Assembly: GCA_938001865.1 (NCBI GenBank)
Contig: CALLAW010000043.1
Location: 33,700-97,699, forward strand
Direction of reading: 5' to 3'
Length of the DNA stretch: 64,000 bases
Source of the DNA: an uncultured Saprospiraceae bacterium
GTDB lineage: Bacteria > Bacteroidota > Bacteroidia > Chitinophagales > Saprospiraceae
Under the pieces are notes generated by a model, which saw only the letters and a list, made by a program, of their open reading frames with translations, ran no database searches and was not told where the DNA came from. Shown here in pieces: positions 39,035-48,249 of this stretch. The position numbers were made by a program, and so were the translations under genes. Within the stretch, counting starts at the first letter, position 1. Each line of letters begins with the position of its first letter.

Positions 39035-39590
39035 GTATTCAAAATGGGCAGTTTGCTCCACTAAATTCCGTTATTCTTATTTAACGTAGCAGATCCATTG
39101 GTCTTTTACTGTCTATTGAGCAGTGAACCTTGATGATATATCTCGTTGTATTTGATATAGATAATACAGTTTGATATTACTCATCTATCCTCTTCTGACT
39201 CATTAAAATCCCATCCCTATCCTCTTTTTATTTCCAACCTCTGTGTATTGTAAGGGCTGTCTTCAGTAAAGACAAATTGATTATGAGTAACAGAATTGCA
39301 AGTAATCGATAAGAATGATACAACTCTGATTGTACCCACACCATCTCTGGGGTCGGAGTATAATTGGCTAATCATAATAATATCCATTCCTTTCTTCTGA
39401 TGGCATAGAGATTTAATCCCTTCACTTGTTCAAGGGAATGACAAGGTTCAGAGGTGAAGTAGTCAAATTCTGAAACAACTGAAGTTCTATCCGATTATAA
39501 GTGTGACGGTGCAATCATACAATCCTATTTGAAGGAAGTACTTACTAACCCAATATCAAATGTACAGCTAAGCTTGGGATAGGTAACTCC

Positions 39591-42239
39591 CTACGAAGAA
39601 CCCAACTCTGCTCTTAACTTCGCCAATCCTTCTTCGATGAGAAGTATCCTTGCTTCTCCGTCTGCCTTTTTCTTTTGCTCCATCTCAACCACTTTGGCTG
39701 GAGCATTACTGACAAATCCTTGATTAGAGAGCTTCTTATCTACACTCTTGACGAATCCACGCTGATATTCAAGTTCTTCTTCGAGCTTGGCTATCTCTGC
39801 GGGGATGTCTAGCTTTTCATTACTCTTGAGATAGTACTTACTCTTCCCTACAATGAAGGCATATCCTTCTCCCTCATCTACGAATTGGAGGTCAGATAGG
39901 TATCCAAGCTTGCATACTATCTCTTTGACACCAGTCCTGTTGAAAAGCTCTATCGCTTCTTCGTCAGTCTGGATAGAGAGTGGTAGGAGTTCCTTAGGGT
40001 TGATCTGGTGCTGATTCTTAGTATCTCGGATCGATGAGACAACTGACTTGACAGTCTCTAAGTCAGCTACTAATGGACTATCATAATCTTGCACGTCTGG
40101 ATATGTGGCAATTATACAATCTACTTCTCCTTCGTCCTTGAGCACTGACCACACCTCTTCTGTGATGAAAGGCATGAATGGATGGAGAATGATACAGATG
40201 TCTTTCAACACCTGCTTTGCTTCGATGAGAGTAGCAGCATCTATTGGTTGCTCATACTCTGGCTTGATCATTTCGAGATACCATGAGCAGTAATCATCCC
40301 AGATGTATGAGTACAGTTGGATTAATGCTTCGGAGAGCTTATATCCATCTATCTTACTATCAATCTGTCCAAGAGTCTGTTGGTACTTATTCCTAATCCA
40401 AGCTGTCGCAAGCTGGTTGCCCTGTGGTTGATCAAGATTCTGATCCACATCCCAATGATTGAGTAGCTTGAGAGCATTCCAGATCTTATTGGAAAAGTTA
40501 CGTCCTTGCAGACAAAGCTTTTCATCGAAGAGTAAGTCACCACCAGCAGGACTACAAGACAACATTCCAAACCTGACACCATCAGCACCAAACTCTTTGA
40601 TTAATCCTAAGGCGTCTGGACTATTACCAAGAGACTTACTCATCTTACGCCTCTTTTTATCTCTCACCATTCCTGTAAAGTAGACATCCTTGTAGGGAAA
40701 TGTCCCATGCCATTCATAACTGGCCATAACCATCCGTGCTACCCACAGGAAGATGATATCCCATCCTGTTACCAATACGGTAGTGGGGAAGTAATAATCG
40801 AGTTCCTTCTTATCAAACCATCCATTGAATACCGCCATTGGCCACAACCAAGATGAAAACCAAGTATCCAACACATCTTCATCTTGCTTGATATCGGCAC
40901 TTGTGAGATCTGGATTATCTGACAACGTCCGGAGTGTAGCTAAGGCCTCTGTTGGATCTAGAGTCACTGCAACATGCTCACCATAATACCATGCAGGTAT
41001 TCTATGACCCCACCATAATTGTCTACTGATACACCAATCTCTAATATTTGACATCCAGTGACGATAGGTGTTTTTCATGTTTTTTGGAAAAAACTCTACC
41101 TCGTCTGTCTCCACAGCGTTAAGTGCAGGCTCTGCTATTGCCTTCATATCCACATACCACTGGAGAGAGAGTTTTGGCTCGACCACTGCATTAGTCCTCT
41201 CTGACCTCCCTACGTTGTGCCTATAGTCTTCTACATCAGTAAGGAGCTCGGCTTCTTTCAGATCTTTAGCAATTTGCTTCCTTACATCAAACCTATCCAT
41301 CCCTATATAGAGTTGGCCAGCTGCTGAGACGCTTCCATTATCTTCGAAGATATCGATTACTTCAAGGTCATATTTCTTACCAAGCTCATAATCATTGATA
41401 TCATGTGCTGGTGTCACCTTGAGAGCACCAGTACCAAACTCCATATCGACATAGTCATCGAAGATGATCGGAATCTGCCTATTGACAAGTGGGACTGTTA
41501 CTGACTTACCCTTGAGGTGAGTATACCGTGGATCATCAGGGTGGACTGCGACTGCTGTATCACCGAGTAAGGTCTCTGGTCGAGTCGTAGCTATTGTAAT
41601 TGATTGAGTCGGATCATCCGTCAGTTGATACTTGAGATGATAGAGTCTACCATTTTCTTCATTGTAGATGACCTCTTCATTAGACAGTACTGTCTGAGCC
41701 TCTGGATCCCAATTGACCATACGGAGTCCTCTGTAGAGTTTCCCTTTATTGTAGAGATCGATAAATGCTTTGTAGACATGATCAGATCGTTGCTCATCCA
41801 TGGTAAATGCTGTCCTCTCCCAATCGCATGATGCTCCGAGTTTCCTCAGTTGCTTGAGGATAATCCCCCCATATTCTTCCTTCCACTCCCATGCATGTTC
41901 TAGGAATTTCTCTCTAGTCAAATCAGACTTCTTGATTCCTTTCTCTCTGAGCATCTTGACGACCTTTGCCTCCGTAGCAATAGAGGCATGATCTGTACCT
42001 GGCACCCAGCATGCATTGTAACCACGCAATCTAGCTCGGCGGATGAGTACATCTTGGATCGTATTGTTGAGCATGTGTCCCATATGCAACATTCCTGTCA
42101 CATTGGGTGGCGGGATCACTATTGTATATGCCTCTCTCTCGTCTGGAGTCGACGCGAAGTACTTGTTATCTTCCCAATGCTTATACCATTTTTCTTCTAC
42201 CTGTTGTGCCTCGAAGTGCTTAGTAAGATTCGCTTTCAT
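39591..42239 (-). CDS. valS: Valyl-tRNA synthetase
   Basis: 882 residues. The class I signatures are present: HIGH-type PPPNVTGMLHMGHML near residue 43, and KMSKSLGNSPD. The editing domain has TTRPETLLGDTAVAVHPDD. The anticodon-binding domain follows, and the C-terminal coiled-coil arm typical of ValRS begins near residue 815 (IAKLEEELEYQRGFVKSVDK). It charges tRNA-Val and edits Thr-tRNA. Monocistronic, read leftward from a promoter at 42.29 kb. Confidence 0.98.
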   Translation of the reverse strand: MKANLTKHFEAQQVEEKWYKHWEDNKYFASTPDEREAYTIVIPPPNVTGMLHMGHMLNNTIQDVLIRRARLRGYNACWVPGTDHASIATEAKVVKMLREKGIKKSDLTREKFLEHAWEWKEEYGGIILKQLRKLGASCDWERTAFTMDEQRSDHVYKAFIDLYNKGKLYRGLRMVNWDPEAQTVLSNEEVIYNEENGRLYHLKYQLTDDPTQSITIATTRPETLLGDTAVAVHPDDPRYTHLKGKSVTVPLVNRQIPIIFDDYVDMEFGTGALKVTPAHDINDYELGKKYDLEVIDIFEDNGSVSAAGQLYIGMDRFDVRKQIAKDLKEAELLTDVEDYRHNVGRSERTNAVVEPKLSLQWYVDMKAIAEPALNAVETDEVEFFPKNMKNTYRHWMSNIRDWCISRQLWWGHRIPAWYYGEHVAVTLDPTEALATLRTLSDNPDLTSADIKQDEDVLDTWFSSWLWPMAVFNGWFDKKELDYYFPTTVLVTGWDIIFLWVARMVMASYEWHGTFPYKDVYFTGMVRDKKRRKMSKSLGNSPDALGLIKEFGADGVRFGMLSCSPAGGDLLFDEKLCLQGRNFSNKIWNALKLLNHWDVDQNLDQPQGNQLATAWIRNKYQQTLGQIDSKIDGYKLSEALIQLYSYIWDDYCSWYLEMIKPEYEQPIDAATLIEAKQVLKDICIILHPFMPFITEEVWSVLKDEGEVDCIIATYPDVQDYDSPLVADLETVKSVVSSIRDTKNQHQINPKELLPLSIQTDEEAIELFNRTGVKEIVCKLGYLSDLQFVDEGEGYAFIVGKSKYYLKSNEKLDIPAEIAKLEEELEYQRGFVKSVDKKLSNQGFVSNAPAKVVEMEQKKKADGEARILLIEEGLAKLRAELGSS

Positions 42240-42285
42240 CTGTTACATTTACCTAGAGTGGCAATCACTCTATCTTTACATCCAA

Positions 42286-42414
42286 ATGAACAAAGATAGA
42301 ATGTCTCACAATATAGAAGCTATCCAATCGGTCCGAATCTTTGAATCTTTTTTAGAGTCGGATGCACCAAACTGTAATCTCGACTGCATCTCTCTATCAG
42401 AAAGCGTAAATTAG
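42286..42414 (+). CDS. Possible small ORF (42 residues) before the ECF sigma gene
   Basis: It starts MNKDRMSHNIEAIQSVRIFE and ends CISLSESVN, stopping 4 bases before the sigma gene's ATG. Its spacing suggests translational coupling or a leader peptide, and it contains two Cys. There is no recognised family, and chance is a real alternative. Confidence 0.3.
   Translation: MNKDRMSHNIEAIQSVRIFESFLESDAPNCNLDCISLSESVN
42291..42298 (-). promoter_or_regulatory. Promoter -7 box of valS
   Basis: Reading leftward, TATCTTTG matches TAnnTTTG and gives a leader of about 45 bases. The leader can form a small hairpin (AGAGTG/CACTCT around 42255-42271). Confidence 0.5.
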
Positions 42415-42418
42415 ACCT

Positions 42419-42958
42419 ATGATCTACGACATCCACATACTTAATGCATGCCTCAGTGGGGATAGATCTGCTCAACAGACACTCTACGACAGACTCTCTC
42501 CTACTCTGATGGCTATCTGTAGAAGATACCTCAAGGTGAATGAGGAAGCAGAAGATATCCTTGTTGAGACTTTCGTCAAAATATTTCAAAACTTACCAAA
42601 ATTTAAAAACCAAGGATCATTTGAAGGATGGTGCAAGCGGATAGCAATTAATGAATGCCTAATGCACCTGAGAAAAAAACAACACTTCCACCTAAGCATA
42701 GAGTATGCTCAATACACTCCAGAAGCAACTATTGAGATCCATGATCATATGTCATATAATGAACTCATCAGTATGCTAGATGACCTACCGACTGGCTATC
42801 GGACAATATTTAATCTCTACGTAATCGAAGGTTACAAACACAAAGAAATTGCAGAAAAACTTGGTATCAGTATCAATACGAGTAAGAGTCAACTCATCCA
42901 TGCAAAAAAAAGACTCAAAGCAATGATTAAAAAAAAACAATCAAATAGGATTGGATAA
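42419..42958 (+). CDS. ECF-type RNA polymerase sigma factor
   Basis: 179 residues. Region 2 is AICRRYLKVNEEAEDILVET with FVKIFQNLPKFKNQGSFEGW. Region 4 is LPTGYRTIFNLYVIEGYKHK followed by EIAEKLGISINTSKSQL. This is the widespread Bacteroidota ECF type with GYKHKEIAEKLGIS. It overlaps the next gene by one base (TAATG), and that gene has the size and membrane segment of an anti-sigma factor. Confidence 0.93.
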   Translation: MIYDIHILNACLSGDRSAQQTLYDRLSPTLMAICRRYLKVNEEAEDILVETFVKIFQNLPKFKNQGSFEGWCKRIAINECLMHLRKKQHFHLSIEYAQYTPEATIEIHDHMSYNELISMLDDLPTGYRTIFNLYVIEGYKHKEIAEKLGISINTSKSQLIHAKKRLKAMIKKKQSNRIG

Positions 42959-43278
42959 TGACAGATAAAGAACTACAATCAATGACCAATGCCGCTCAGA
43001 GCGGTAGCCTCCAACCAGACTCTCACCTCTGGCAACGAGTAGAGAATAGACTTGAGAGCAATAACAAAGACCTGACAATCAAGAGGCTTACGCTACAAAA
43101 AACTCTCTTGGCAATAGCCTCATGCGTCCTGATAGTCACACTCGGGGTGATGAGCTACTCCACCCAACAGACTAGTCAAGAGATATCCAACTACAGCTCT
43201 CTAGCAAAGACGCCTCAGAATCCAAGCTCTCTCTATGATGTCAATAATGTCAGAAAGCTCAATCGCCACTACAACTAA
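42958..43278 (+). CDS. Putative anti-sigma factor, single-pass membrane protein
   Basis: 106 residues, no named domain. The N-terminal half is soluble (SLQPDSHLWQRVENRLESNN), and one membrane helix lies near residues 58-76 (LLAIASCVLIVTLGVMSY). A short Ser/Asn-rich extracytoplasmic tail follows. Size, topology and one-base overlap with the ECF sigma gene suggest that it holds that sigma factor at the membrane. This is inferred from context. Confidence 0.7.
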   Translation: MTDKELQSMTNAAQSGSLQPDSHLWQRVENRLESNNKDLTIKRLTLQKTLLAIASCVLIVTLGVMSYSTQQTSQEISNYSSLAKTPQNPSSLYDVNNVRKLNRHYN

Positions 43279-43363
43279 TCTCTATCGGTAATAACTAAAG
43301 AAATATAGAGATTTATTTCTTAGCTTTACAGAGTATTATTTCACTCTACCAAAACTAAGAATA

Positions 43364-44422
43364 ATGAAAAGTGCCAAAATATTTTATTCAATTCTTTTGA
43401 CATTATTAACGGTTAACCTTGCATTTACGCAAGTAACTTCCTTCCTTACTGGTGTAAATGGTCCTTGGGGTATAACGATCCAAGACGACATCATGTACAT
43501 TGGCGAAAACGGAGCAGATCGAGTATCAAAAGTAGATCTCAATCAATCATCAATCTCATCGGATGTCTATGTCACAGGTATCTCAGGCGCTTCCTCACTC
43601 TTGGTGTTAGAAGATACGCTTTTCATAGGCGAAAGAAACGGAAATAGAATCTCCAAATATACGCTTACAGAATCAAGTGGTGATGCAGAGGCATGCACGA
43701 GTATAGAGTTCCCCCCAGTAGGTCTAGCACATAGGAATGGGTCGATCTATATCGCAGAACGAGAAGGCAACAAGATTAGCAAAATCAATATCCAAATGGG
43801 ATGTGGATCAGGATTCAACACTGTAATTGGAGATATCTCACAGGCATATGGGATTGCTGTAGATGGAGATCTCGTATACTGCTCCGATTCTAATGGTGGG
43901 TTTGTGTTCTCATTCAATCTCAATGATAAACAGTATGTCAAAGACACCATAATTGATGGACTGATGACTCCAGCTGGACTGCTTGTATTAGATGATCAAC
44001 TCTATATCGCAGAGTTTGCAGGAGACAGAGTCGTCCAAGTGAGCCTTACTGAGACTGATCCATCCCCAGTTACTTACTCTACTGGTGCTGGACCCATAGC
44101 ACTTGCAGCTGACAGCGCTGGTAATGTCTATATCTCAGAGATAACGAATAATCGTATATCAAGGATCAATCCACCAATCAGTAATACTGAGGATCTGATC
44201 TCTCCGATTCAGGTCAACCTCTACCCTAACCCTGCACATGATCTCCTCAGACTGGAGTCAGTTGAGAGATTTGATCACTATCAGATTAGAGATATTCGAG
44301 GCACTGTCGTGCAAAAAGGAACCATCCTAGCTGACCAAAGCATCGATGTCAAAGACCTTAGATCAGGATCTTACTACTTATCACTTGACAATAGTCTGAC
44401 TCTTGACTTTATTATACACTAA
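43364..44422 (+). CDS. Secreted beta-propeller protein with T9SS sorting domain
   Basis: 352 residues. A signal peptide ending LAFTQ is followed by NHL/SMP-30-like propeller repeats (GPWGITIQDDIMYIGENGAD, LLVLEDTLFIGERNGNRISK, AYGIAVDGDLVYCSDSNGG, PIALAADSAGNVYISEITNN) up to about residue 275. A T9SS type A domain then runs from NLYPNPAHDLLRLES to the end. It should be exported to the cell surface. Ligand unknown. Confidence 0.87.
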   Translation: MKSAKIFYSILLTLLTVNLAFTQVTSFLTGVNGPWGITIQDDIMYIGENGADRVSKVDLNQSSISSDVYVTGISGASSLLVLEDTLFIGERNGNRISKYTLTESSGDAEACTSIEFPPVGLAHRNGSIYIAEREGNKISKINIQMGCGSGFNTVIGDISQAYGIAVDGDLVYCSDSNGGFVFSFNLNDKQYVKDTIIDGLMTPAGLLVLDDQLYIAEFAGDRVVQVSLTETDPSPVTYSTGAGPIALAADSAGNVYISEITNNRISRINPPISNTEDLISPIQVNLYPNPAHDLLRLESVERFDHYQIRDIRGTVVQKGTILADQSIDVKDLRSGSYYLSLDNSLTLDFIIH

Positions 44423-44460
44423 ACTTACTCGATCACTCAACCTCAACTAATCTCAACCTC

Positions 44461-45192
44461 GTGACTAGATCACTCAACATTGCCATCATAGGCTATGGCA
44501 AACTCGGCAGATCAGTTGCAGAGCAAGCTGTCCTTAGAGGTCATACGATACTACAAACCTACACACGAAAAAACCTCAATGACCTTACCGTAGAGAACCT
44601 TCGTCTCTGTGATTGTATCATTGAGTGCAGTACTCCCGATACAGCATATGACAATCTTCTTCTGTGTGCAGAGAGTGGCAGACCTACTGCAAGTGGGACG
44701 ACTGGATGGCTACAGCACTATGATGCTATCTGCCAAGCGTTTAATGGCTCATCATTTCTCTATGCATCCAATTTCAGCATAGGTATGAACATTACATTTG
44801 AGGTCAACAAGATAATCAGCAAACTAACAAGTCTCCACAACTACCAAGTAGATATCACAGAAGAGCATCACACTGAGAAACTAGATGCACCAAGTGGCAC
44901 AGCTATCACTCTCGCTGAAGGTATAATCAATCAGAGCCAATACTCCTCTTGGGTGCTCCAAGGTACAGAAGACTCAGATGACAAGTCACTCAAGGTAAAT
45001 GCAATACGAAAACCCAACGTACCAGGTACTCACACAGTAAATTTCAATTCGGACCAAGACATGATCAGTCTGACTCATAGAGCACATAATCGGAGTGGAT
45101 TTGGACTTGGAGCTGTATTGGCATTAGAGTACTTGGTAGACAACGTAGGTATATACACGATGAATGATGTCATCGGACTCAGATCGAAATAA
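44461..45192 (+). CDS. dapB: 4-hydroxy-tetrahydrodipicolinate reductase
   Basis: 243 residues from a GTG start. The nucleotide-binding loop is IAIIGYGKLGRSVAEQA. The catalytic/substrate region is TEEHHTEKLDAPSGTAITLA, with the DapB signature HH and K-x-D-x-P-S-G-T. It makes tetrahydrodipicolinate for lysine and diaminopimelate (peptidoglycan) synthesis. It lies 38 bases after the propeller gene and converges with recQ, 12 bases away, without a visible terminator between them. Confidence 0.96.
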   Translation: MTRSLNIAIIGYGKLGRSVAEQAVLRGHTILQTYTRKNLNDLTVENLRLCDCIIECSTPDTAYDNLLLCAESGRPTASGTTGWLQHYDAICQAFNGSSFLYASNFSIGMNITFEVNKIISKLTSLHNYQVDITEEHHTEKLDAPSGTAITLAEGIINQSQYSSWVLQGTEDSDDKSLKVNAIRKPNVPGTHTVNFNSDQDMISLTHRAHNRSGFGLGAVLALEYLVDNVGIYTMNDVIGLRSK

Positions 45193-45204
45193 AGTTAGCC
45201 GTCG

Positions 45205-47154
45205 CTATCGAGCAACCAATCTGATATCATCACCGCTCACCTCTAAGACTCTCTCATCTACTAAGGTTTGGAGTATCTCAAATGCCTGAGTTCTTTGATT
45301 ATAAGACCACAATCGTTTGAAATCTAATAAAGAGATAACGTTATCCTTCTTGAAGACCTCGAGTATTTGTGACTCAAGATAGTCTACATCTACGTTGTGC
45401 TTCTGATCACAACAATCACAACAGCTGCAATCCTCTTTCAATTTGAATCCAAAGTAATTATCGATATACTTTTGCCGACACTCCGTTGTCTCAACATATG
45501 CAATCATAGCATCGAGTTGTCTCTGTTGATGTGCCATCCTATCTTCGTAGTGTGCTCTGTCAATCTTCACGATATCCTGAGCAGGCCTTCTGAAGGTAAA
45601 TGTAATGAAGCCCATGTCATTCTGCTCACGGTAATCAATGACATTATCTGCCCTCAGATCTTCGAGCCTACTTCTGACTTCTGACTCTTCGATCTGGAGT
45701 TGATAAGCGAGGGATCTCTCCGAAATCTTACAATAATTGTAATAGATACCATCATAGTCTCTCAACAACTGAGTGAGTAGAATCTTTTTTTTATTCGTAT
45801 CTTTTCTTGAGTTGAGGTAATCCCTAAAGTCTCTATTATTGACCCATACTTTGGAAGGCTTTTCAAACTTGTCAGAGACACTGATATATCCGGCCTTATG
45901 TAAGATCACCATTGCTCGATGCGTCTCTACGATCTGCAAGCCACTCGCCTTACAGAACTCTACTAGGTCAAACGGAAATGTACTCCCTTCCCCATATCCT
46001 GGTGCGATACGATACGCAAAGCAGAGCTTGTGATACGTCTTATTGATAATCTCTTTACTTGGATACGATCGTTGGAGATCTTTTTCTTTGTTGGCTCTGT
46101 CTGCTTCACTGTAGAGCAATATCGCTTCGGCGAGATTACCATCTCTTCCAGCCCGACCTGCTTCTTGGATATATTCTTCGAGGGTTGGAGAGAGTTCATA
46201 GTGGATTACAAATCTCACATCTGGCTTATCGATCCCCATCCCAAATGCATTCGTAGCAACTACGATTTGTATTTGATCGTTTTGCCATTCATGTTGTGTG
46301 GCTTGCTTGGATTTATAATCTAGACCTGCATGATAGGGTTTCGCTAAGATTCCTACCTCAGTCAGTTGTTTTGCCAACTTGACCGTTGCTTTTCGATTCC
46401 TTACATAGACTATCCCTGTATGAGTGACATCTTGGAGGCAGCGTTCTTTGATTCTTCCAATTTTATTTTCTGTCCGATCTACGCTATAGATGAGATTCTC
46501 TCGATAGGTGCTAGATTTATAGACATTTCCGTCGTCTATCTTGAGTAACTCTTGGATATCTGATTGTACTTGATCTGTTGCTGTCGCCGTAAATGCTACG
46601 ATCTGCAAGTCGTCATTATACTCTCTTACTTCTATAATATTGCGATAGGCAGGTCTGAAGTCATGCCCCCATTGAGAGATACAGTGACACTCATCGACTA
46701 CTACCAGATTGATAGGCATATCATTGAATCTCGCCTTGAAGAGTCGATTCTTTAGTCTCTCTGGACTCACATAGAGGAAGTCATACTTATTTTTCACGAC
46801 ATCATTGAGTATCACATCCTCCTCGTGACGAGTAAGTCCACTGTGGAGGTATACTGCTTCTATTCCGCGGTCAGTAAGATTTTCGACTTGATCAGCCATC
46901 AGAGAGATCAGTGGAGAGATGACAAGAGTCACTCCATGCAGAGCCATACCTGGTACTTGATAGCAGATGGACTTACCTCCTCCTGTGGGTAAGATAGCTA
47001 AGATAGAATCTCCAGATGTCACTGCATCAATAATTGGTAGCTGCGATGCTCTAAATTGTGTGTACCCCCAGTATTGTTCTAATATTTGTGTCGGTGAATT
47101 CAGCCTAACGATTGTTTTAAAATTCTGGACAAATTGGAGAGTTAGCTTTCCCAA
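45205..47154 (-). CDS. RecQ-family ATP-dependent DNA helicase
   Basis: 649 residues. The helicase motifs are present: motif I AILPTGGGKSICYQVP, motif II VVDECHCISQWGHDFRP, and motif VI region VIHYELSPTLEEYIQEAGRA followed by GRDGN. The C-terminal RecQ zinc/winged-helix region has a Cys cluster (EDCSCCDCCD). It unwinds DNA 3' to 5' in repair or recombination. The ATG start overlaps the end of the upstream barrel gene by 38 bases. Homology appears to begin only near residue 19 (NSPTQILEQYWG), so a non-ATG start nearer 47.10 kb is possible. Confidence 0.94.
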   Translation of the reverse strand: MGKLTLQFVQNFKTIVRLNSPTQILEQYWGYTQFRASQLPIIDAVTSGDSILAILPTGGGKSICYQVPGMALHGVTLVISPLISLMADQVENLTDRGIEAVYLHSGLTRHEEDVILNDVVKNKYDFLYVSPERLKNRLFKARFNDMPINLVVVDECHCISQWGHDFRPAYRNIIEVREYNDDLQIVAFTATATDQVQSDIQELLKIDDGNVYKSSTYRENLIYSVDRTENKIGRIKERCLQDVTHTGIVYVRNRKATVKLAKQLTEVGILAKPYHAGLDYKSKQATQHEWQNDQIQIVVATNAFGMGIDKPDVRFVIHYELSPTLEEYIQEAGRAGRDGNLAEAILLYSEADRANKEKDLQRSYPSKEIINKTYHKLCFAYRIAPGYGEGSTFPFDLVEFCKASGLQIVETHRAMVILHKAGYISVSDKFEKPSKVWVNNRDFRDYLNSRKDTNKKKILLTQLLRDYDGIYYNYCKISERSLAYQLQIEESEVRSRLEDLRADNVIDYREQNDMGFITFTFRRPAQDIVKIDRAHYEDRMAHQQRQLDAMIAYVETTECRQKYIDNYFGFKLKEDCSCCDCCDQKHNVDVDYLESQILEVFKKDNVISLLDFKRLWSYNQRTQAFEILQTLVDERVLEVSGDDIRLVAR

Positions 47155-48007
47155 TATTGAATGGTGACTTGAGCCCTCTACCTAGATAGAAATAAGCTCT
47201 AATCATCACACCTGAATAATAATCCTTAATATCTGGATTGCCTCGCTGAATCCCTTCAAATCTACTATTTTGTGATCCTTCAGCTTCTCCGATGAACTCA
47301 TCTACTCTTTCTGAGAGAGCCGCCGCGATACTTCCTTTATCATCTAGGATCAACTGGTAATTGGCATATTCAGTACTGACATCATCAATATAATCAGTCA
47401 GTGTGTATCTCATCACACCCTCTATAGAGATCGCTACTGACTCAGAAAAGCTAAACTTCAATCCCCCACCAAACGGAACTTCAAGGCTTATTGAACGATA
47501 GATATCTGGATTACCCTGTAGACCTTGTCCCTCAGTACCTAGAGGTCTGAGAGCAACCGTCTGACCATTATACTCAGTACTTGGATTGAAGTAGAATCCT
47601 CCCACACCCAGCACTCCATAAGGACTGACCAACATCCTTGATCGTGATCGACTTAACAACTCTACCAAGTGAAATTCTGCCATGATAGCAGCAGATATGA
47701 TAGGTGATTTGAAACTCAGATTTCTCTGACGCTTAGGTAACTCCTCCTGAAACGAATCCGAGTTGCGTACACGATAGTAACCAACATCGCTTCTCAGAGC
47801 AATACCATTGCCAAAATGATAATGGTACCCTAGGCTTACTCCGAGACTAGATTGTTCTATGTTGCTCATGACTTGAGATGGATTGAGATCCCCCCAATAA
47901 TTAGCAATACCACCCGCTACAGAAAACTCCGAATATTGAGAGTAGCTCTGAGTAACATTTACAAGAGTGGCAAAAACAAGCAAGATTAATATACGCGAAT
48001 AATTCAT
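47117..48007 (-). CDS. DUF6089/PorG-like outer membrane beta-barrel protein
   Basis: 296 residues from MNYSRILILLVFATLVNVTQ; I trimmed 12 residues of the longest frame to put the signal peptide first. After cleavage (near YSQ) it reads FSVAGGIANYWGDLNP, GVSLGYHYHFGNGIALRSDV and YGVLGVGGFYFNPSTEYNG. This matches the DUF6089 barrel family, which includes PorG of the T9SS machinery. Given the many T9SS cargoes nearby, a role in that system is plausible, but paralogues of unknown role exist. It probably shares a transcript with recQ. Confidence 0.8.
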   Translation of the reverse strand: MNYSRILILLVFATLVNVTQSYSQYSEFSVAGGIANYWGDLNPSQVMSNIEQSSLGVSLGYHYHFGNGIALRSDVGYYRVRNSDSFQEELPKRQRNLSFKSPIISAAIMAEFHLVELLSRSRSRMLVSPYGVLGVGGFYFNPSTEYNGQTVALRPLGTEGQGLQGNPDIYRSISLEVPFGGGLKFSFSESVAISIEGVMRYTLTDYIDDVSTEYANYQLILDDKGSIAAALSERVDEFIGEAEGSQNSRFEGIQRGNPDIKDYYSGVMIRAYFYLGRGLKSPFNIGKANSPICPEF

Positions 48008-48201
48008 AAGTCTGTTCAATCCGAATATCTGTGTATGATTCAATGCTAAGTGTATTCCTAGAATAGCATGACACCGAAAGTCATAAGATACCTTATCTAT
48101 CTACATAAAAAATAAGGATAATATGTTTAAAACTCAATTAAAGTTATGTTATTGCCTAATACTAACAGGAGAGTTTTGCCACATTTTGCTCTAATAAAAC
48201 T

Positions 48202-48209
48202 TACATTTG
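48202..48209 (+). promoter_or_regulatory. Promoter -7 box of the S8 protease gene
   Basis: TACATTTG fits TAnnTTTG, with a TTTG at 48175-48178 lying 23 bases upstream as -33. The leader would be about 35 bases. Confidence 0.55.
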
Positions 48210-48249
48210 CATCTAATACAAACCAATATAAATTAATATTACTCAACAG

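Larger units (their letters stand above)
38633..39590. other. Intergenic region with hairpins, no clear gene
   Basis: About 960 bases between the micropeptide ORF and valS. It contains a strong hairpin (38670-38698), TAGGAATT written three times between about 38752 and 38805, and an intrinsic terminator (38990-39034). A smaller hairpin lies near 39417-39436 (CCCTT/AAGGG). I found no signatures of tmRNA, RNase P RNA, SRP RNA or 6S RNA and no convincing coding frame. The terminator implies that something upstream is transcribed rightward. Confidence 0.55.

Noticed and set aside
42043..42285. Upstream part of a plus-strand ORF that continues into the 42-residue ORF
   Set aside because: It is antisense to valS. 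Only the portion after 42286 lies outside valS and is reported separately.
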